Assembly: GCA_015490105.1 (NCBI GenBank) | Contig: WFYK01000151.1 | Span: 1-8,072 of the forward strand | Direction: 5' to 3' | DNA length: 8,072 bases | DNA from: Aquificaceae bacterium | Lineage (GTDB): Bacteria; Aquificota; Aquificia; Aquificales; Aquificaceae | Program-made: the position numbers and the translations under genes | Part shown: piece by piece, positions 6,889-8,072 of the stretch | Position numbering within the stretch: position 1 is the stretch's first letter | Layout of the letters: each line of letters starts with the position of its first letter | The notes under the pieces: generated by a model | The model's database searches: none | What the model saw: only the letters and a program-made list of their open reading frames with translations | Told to the model about the DNA's origin: nothing

Positions 6889-7112
6889 CGGGTGTGAGGA
6901 TAAACGAAGACATTCTCCTGAGTGAACTTTTCGAGATCCTTCCAGAAGCGAAGGAGATCTTGGAAAACTACGGCTACTCTAAAATAAGGGAAGTGGAAGA
7001 TGTAGTCTTGGACAAGCTGTCTCTGAAGGGCTTTTGTAGGCTCGTTGGTATGGAAGAGGGAGAAGTGGCGAAGGTGGTTAAGGAGATCTCTGACCTCTAT
7101 AATAGTAAGTGA
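6885..7112 (+). CDS. Small DUF1858/ScdA-N-like protein with a single cysteine
   Basis: This 75-residue soluble protein of unknown function begins in an ATGA overlap with tusA. Its pattern, INEDILLSELFEILPEAKEILENYG and then LSLKGFCRLVGMEEGEVAKVVKEI, resembles the DUF1858/ScdA N-terminal helical domain, whose usual form is 'pea...vL..yGm.CxxC' then 'tLeeaa...g.d.e.vl..L'. The cysteine pair that normally follows the tyrosine-glycine is absent (NYGYSKIREVED); the only cysteine is C51, in the second half. DUF1858 domains are found alone and attached to redox and Fe-S repair proteins. Its place at the end of the iscU-PP-loop-tusA run suggests a role in the same sulfur pathway, but this is inference. 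No signal peptide or membrane segment is seen. Confidence 0.75.
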   Translation: MTGVRINEDILLSELFEILPEAKEILENYGYSKIREVEDVVLDKLSLKGFCRLVGMEEGEVAKVVKEISDLYNSK

Positions 7113-7140
7113 GGGCTGGGCTAACGATCGTGTTTTTGCA

Positions 7141-7188
7141 TAAAGGGGTGTCCAAAAGGCGCCTGCCGGGTCCATGGGCACCCTTTTA
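7141..7188 (+). terminator. Large stem-loop, possible intrinsic terminator or attenuator
   Basis: TAAAGGGGTGTCCA at 7141-7154 pairs with TGGGCACCCTTTTA at 7175-7188, 14 bp with two G-U pairs, leaving a 20-base loop. The GC-rich core followed by TTTT on the 3' side resembles a rho-independent terminator for the iscU-to-DUF1858 transcript, which stops 28 bp upstream. The large loop and a run of only four T are poor for a terminator, and the loop bases have strong partners further downstream. Confidence 0.4.
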
Positions 7189-7203
7189 AAGGCGCGGTAT
7201 AAA
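7175..7203 (+). promoter_or_regulatory. Candidate promoter for nfu-aroE
   Basis: TGGGCA (7175-7180, four of six matches to TTGACA) and TATAAA (7198-7203) are separated by 17 bp. Transcription would begin near 7210, giving a leader of about 35 bases that contains the 7213-7230 hairpin and the nfu ribosome binding site. The -35 lies inside the 3' arm of the large stem-loop. If this promoter is real, most of the upstream structure would not be part of the nfu message. Confidence 0.4.
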
Positions 7204-7212
7204 TAGCCCGGC

Positions 7213-7230
7213 ACCGAGCGGAGGCTCGGT
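7213..7230 (+). repeat. Perfect inverted repeat (hairpin) beside the nfu ribosome binding site
   Basis: ACCGAGC (7213-7219) pairs perfectly with GCTCGGT (7224-7230) around a GGAG tetraloop. The stem ends directly before AAAGGTG, the probable Shine-Dalgarno seven bases before the nfu ATG. A shifted pairing, 7211-7215 with 7234-7238 plus the inner GAGC/GCTC, would cover that site instead. The hairpin may thus control translation of nfu; this is inferred from pairing alone. Confidence 0.55.
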
Positions 7231-7244
7231 AAAGGTGCTCCGGC

Positions 7245-7493
7245 ATGAGTAAGGAATTTGTTGAAGTTGAGAAGGTTTTGGAGAGGATCAGGCCCGCCCT
7301 CAAGGATCATCAAGGCACTTTGAAGATAGTAAAGATCGAAGATGGAGTAGTTTACCTTCGTTTCGAAGGAGGATGCTCTGACTGTCCGGTGGTCGATGTA
7401 TCCCTCAAAAAGGTGGTGGACATAACCCTTAAGGGTAACCTCAACTGGGTAAAGAAGGTGGAGATCCTCCCCTCCAGACTTGAGATCTCATGA
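7245..7493 (+). CDS. Nfu-type Fe-S carrier (NifU C-terminal domain protein)
   Basis: An 82-residue stand-alone NifU C-terminal (Nfu) domain. These proteins carry a [4Fe-4S] cluster, bridged between two subunits by a CxxC pair, to client apo-proteins. The motif is present as C44-S-D-C47-P; the family consensus is GxCxxCPSS, and the serines after the proline are replaced by VVDVS here. The N-terminal half (VEKVLERIRPALKDHQGTLKI) is the usual helix of the domain, where HGG is common and HQG is found. It lies 132 bp after the iscU/tusA run and would complement the IscU scaffold as a carrier. The start at 7245 has AAAGGTG seven bases upstream. Its TGA overlaps the aroE ATG, so the two are probably translated together. 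The symbol nfu would be reasonable but is left blank because several paralogues share this domain. Confidence 0.9.
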   Translation: MSKEFVEVEKVLERIRPALKDHQGTLKIVKIEDGVVYLRFEGGCSDCPVVDVSLKKVVDITLKGNLNWVKKVEILPSRLEIS

Positions 7494-8072
7494 CTATCCC
7501 TTTAGATGGGGAGTTTGAGGTCTACGGCGTAATCGGGTATCCCGTAAAGCACTCCCTCTCCCCCCTTTTCCAAAACGCGGGCTTTAGGCACTTAGGTATA
7601 AAGGCGGTTTACGTTCCCTTTGAGATAAAACCCGAAAACCTTCCGCAGGCTCTCAAAGGGCTTTTCCTCAGCGGTGTTAGAGGGCTCAATGTAACCATAC
7701 CTCACAAAGAAGCGGTTATGGATCTTTTGGATTTTGTAAGTGAAGAAGCCAAGGACATAGGTGCAGTAAACACTATAAAGCTGTCGGATAAAGGTATTGA
7801 AGGCTACAATACCGATTGGATAGGCTTTCTAAGGGCTTGCGGAGAGGAAACGCTAAAAGGAAAGAGGGTTCTCGTTTTGGGGGCTGGCGGATCTTCGAGG
7901 GCGATCCTATACGCTCTCAACAAAGTTGGGGCCAAAGTGTTTCTTTGGAATAGAACGAAAGAAAAGGCGATTCGCTTGGCACAGACTTTCAGCGCGCAAG
8001 TAGTTGACTCGATAGAGAACACTTTGAATCACGTGGACGTTATAGTGAATACTACGAGTGTGGGTCTAAAAC
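7490..8072 (+). CDS. aroE: Shikimate dehydrogenase (NADP+), C-terminus cut by window end
   Basis: AroE reduces 3-dehydroshikimate to shikimate with NADPH in aromatic amino-acid and chorismate synthesis. About 194 residues are present of a usual 270 or so. The N-terminal substrate domain shows YGVIGYPVKHSLSP (12-25), with the shikimate-binding serines S22 and S24, then NVTIPHK (67-73) with catalytic K73, AVNTI (92-96) and YNTDWIGF (106-113) with D109. The NADP domain begins with the glycine loop GAGGSSRA (131-138) and WNRT (153-156), typical for NADPH preference, and reaches VNTTSVG at the edge. The ATG at 7490 overlaps the nfu stop (ATGA). There is no obvious functional link to Fe-S biogenesis; the pairing may only be operon packing. 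Confidence 0.96.
   Translation, partial: MTIPLDGEFEVYGVIGYPVKHSLSPLFQNAGFRHLGIKAVYVPFEIKPENLPQALKGLFLSGVRGLNVTIPHKEAVMDLLDFVSEEAKDIGAVNTIKLSDKGIEGYNTDWIGFLRACGEETLKGKRVLVLGAGGSSRAILYALNKVGAKVFLWNRTKEKAIRLAQTFSAQVVDSIENTLNHVDVIVNTTSVGLK

Larger units (their letters stand above)
7113..7244 (+). other. Structured 132-bp intergenic region, possible RNA leader of nfu
   Basis: This is the longest gap between genes in the window. Base pairings read by eye: P1, 7115-7123 with 7204-7212 (9 bp, one G-U), enclosing the rest; P2, 7141-7154 with 7175-7188 (14 bp, two G-U); PK, loop bases 7164-7171 with 7206-7213 (8 bp, one G-U); an alternative pairing, 7159-7164 with 7190-7195 (6 bp); P3, 7213-7219 with 7224-7230 (7 bp, GGAG loop). 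P1 and PK use the same 3' strand, so they exclude each other. The likely nfu Shine-Dalgarno AAAGGTG (7231-7237) can also pair through 7211-7215 with 7234-7238. Such competition is typical of riboswitch or attenuator leaders, but I recognise no known class. A terminator plus separate promoter could also explain it. Confidence 0.45.

Noticed and set aside
7113..7244. tRNA, SRP RNA or a known riboswitch in the gap
   Set aside because: There is no TTCGA-type T-loop or acceptor/CCA end for a tRNA, no GGAAGGAAGCAGCC-type apical core for SRP RNA, and no core I recognise from the cobalamin, TPP, SAM, fluoride, moco or glycine classes.
6852..7313. Minus-strand open frame of 153 residues crossing the structured gap
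   Set aside because: It overlaps the DUF1858-like and nfu genes, both of which have family motifs, and it shows no recognisable domain. The openness of the gap alone is weak support.

Overview
The window looks like a chromosomal segment of a thermophilic bacterium of the Aquificaceae (Aquifex/Hydrogenobacter/Thermocrinis type). Three things point there: an IscU with the long acidic C-terminal tail that I recall from Aquifex aeolicus IscU, an 831-residue fusion of DHH, CBS and tRNA nucleotidyltransferase domains like the long A-adding enzyme of Aquifex, and proteins rich in Lys, Glu and Arg packed with 1-4 bp overlaps. The genus is an inference; no rRNA is present.

Left part (1-1258, minus strand): a secreted L,D-transpeptidase-fold peptidoglycan enzyme with an N-terminal TPR-like segment and a C-terminal NTF2-like domain, the layout of Helicobacter Csd6 and Campylobacter Pgp2. 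Immediately after it is the first end of a second gene with a very hydrophobic N-terminus, cut by the window edge. Only 27 bp separate this unit from the plus-strand genes, and that gap holds two mirror-image TATAAT boxes sharing one palindrome, so both first genes are probably transcribed with almost no leader.

Middle (1286-5091, plus strand): ffh, the SRP GTPase, overlaps by 4 bp the large tRNA 3'-end nucleotidyltransferase. Both are housekeeping genes.

Right part (5125-8072, plus strand): a sulfur and Fe-S cluster. iscU (scaffold) is followed by a PP-loop ATPase of the ThiI/MnmA type with a C-terminal NFACT-R-like domain, then tusA (sulfur relay), a 75-residue DUF1858-like protein with only one cysteine, and, after a 132-bp gap, an Nfu-type protein that overlaps aroE (shikimate dehydrogenase, cut by the window end). 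The first four have junctions of -4 to +1 bp and are probably one transcript. Together they suggest dedicated sulfur delivery to an RNA-thiolating enzyme, possibly one that carries an Fe-S cluster.

The 132-bp gap before nfu (7113-7244) is the least explained part of the window. It can form a 14-bp stem-loop, an 8-bp loop-to-tail pseudoknot, a competing 9-bp closing helix and a 7-bp hairpin next to the ribosome binding site, and it also contains a promoter-like pair. It may be a terminator plus promoter, or a regulatory RNA leader. No mobile elements, CRISPR arrays, tRNA or rRNA genes were seen.
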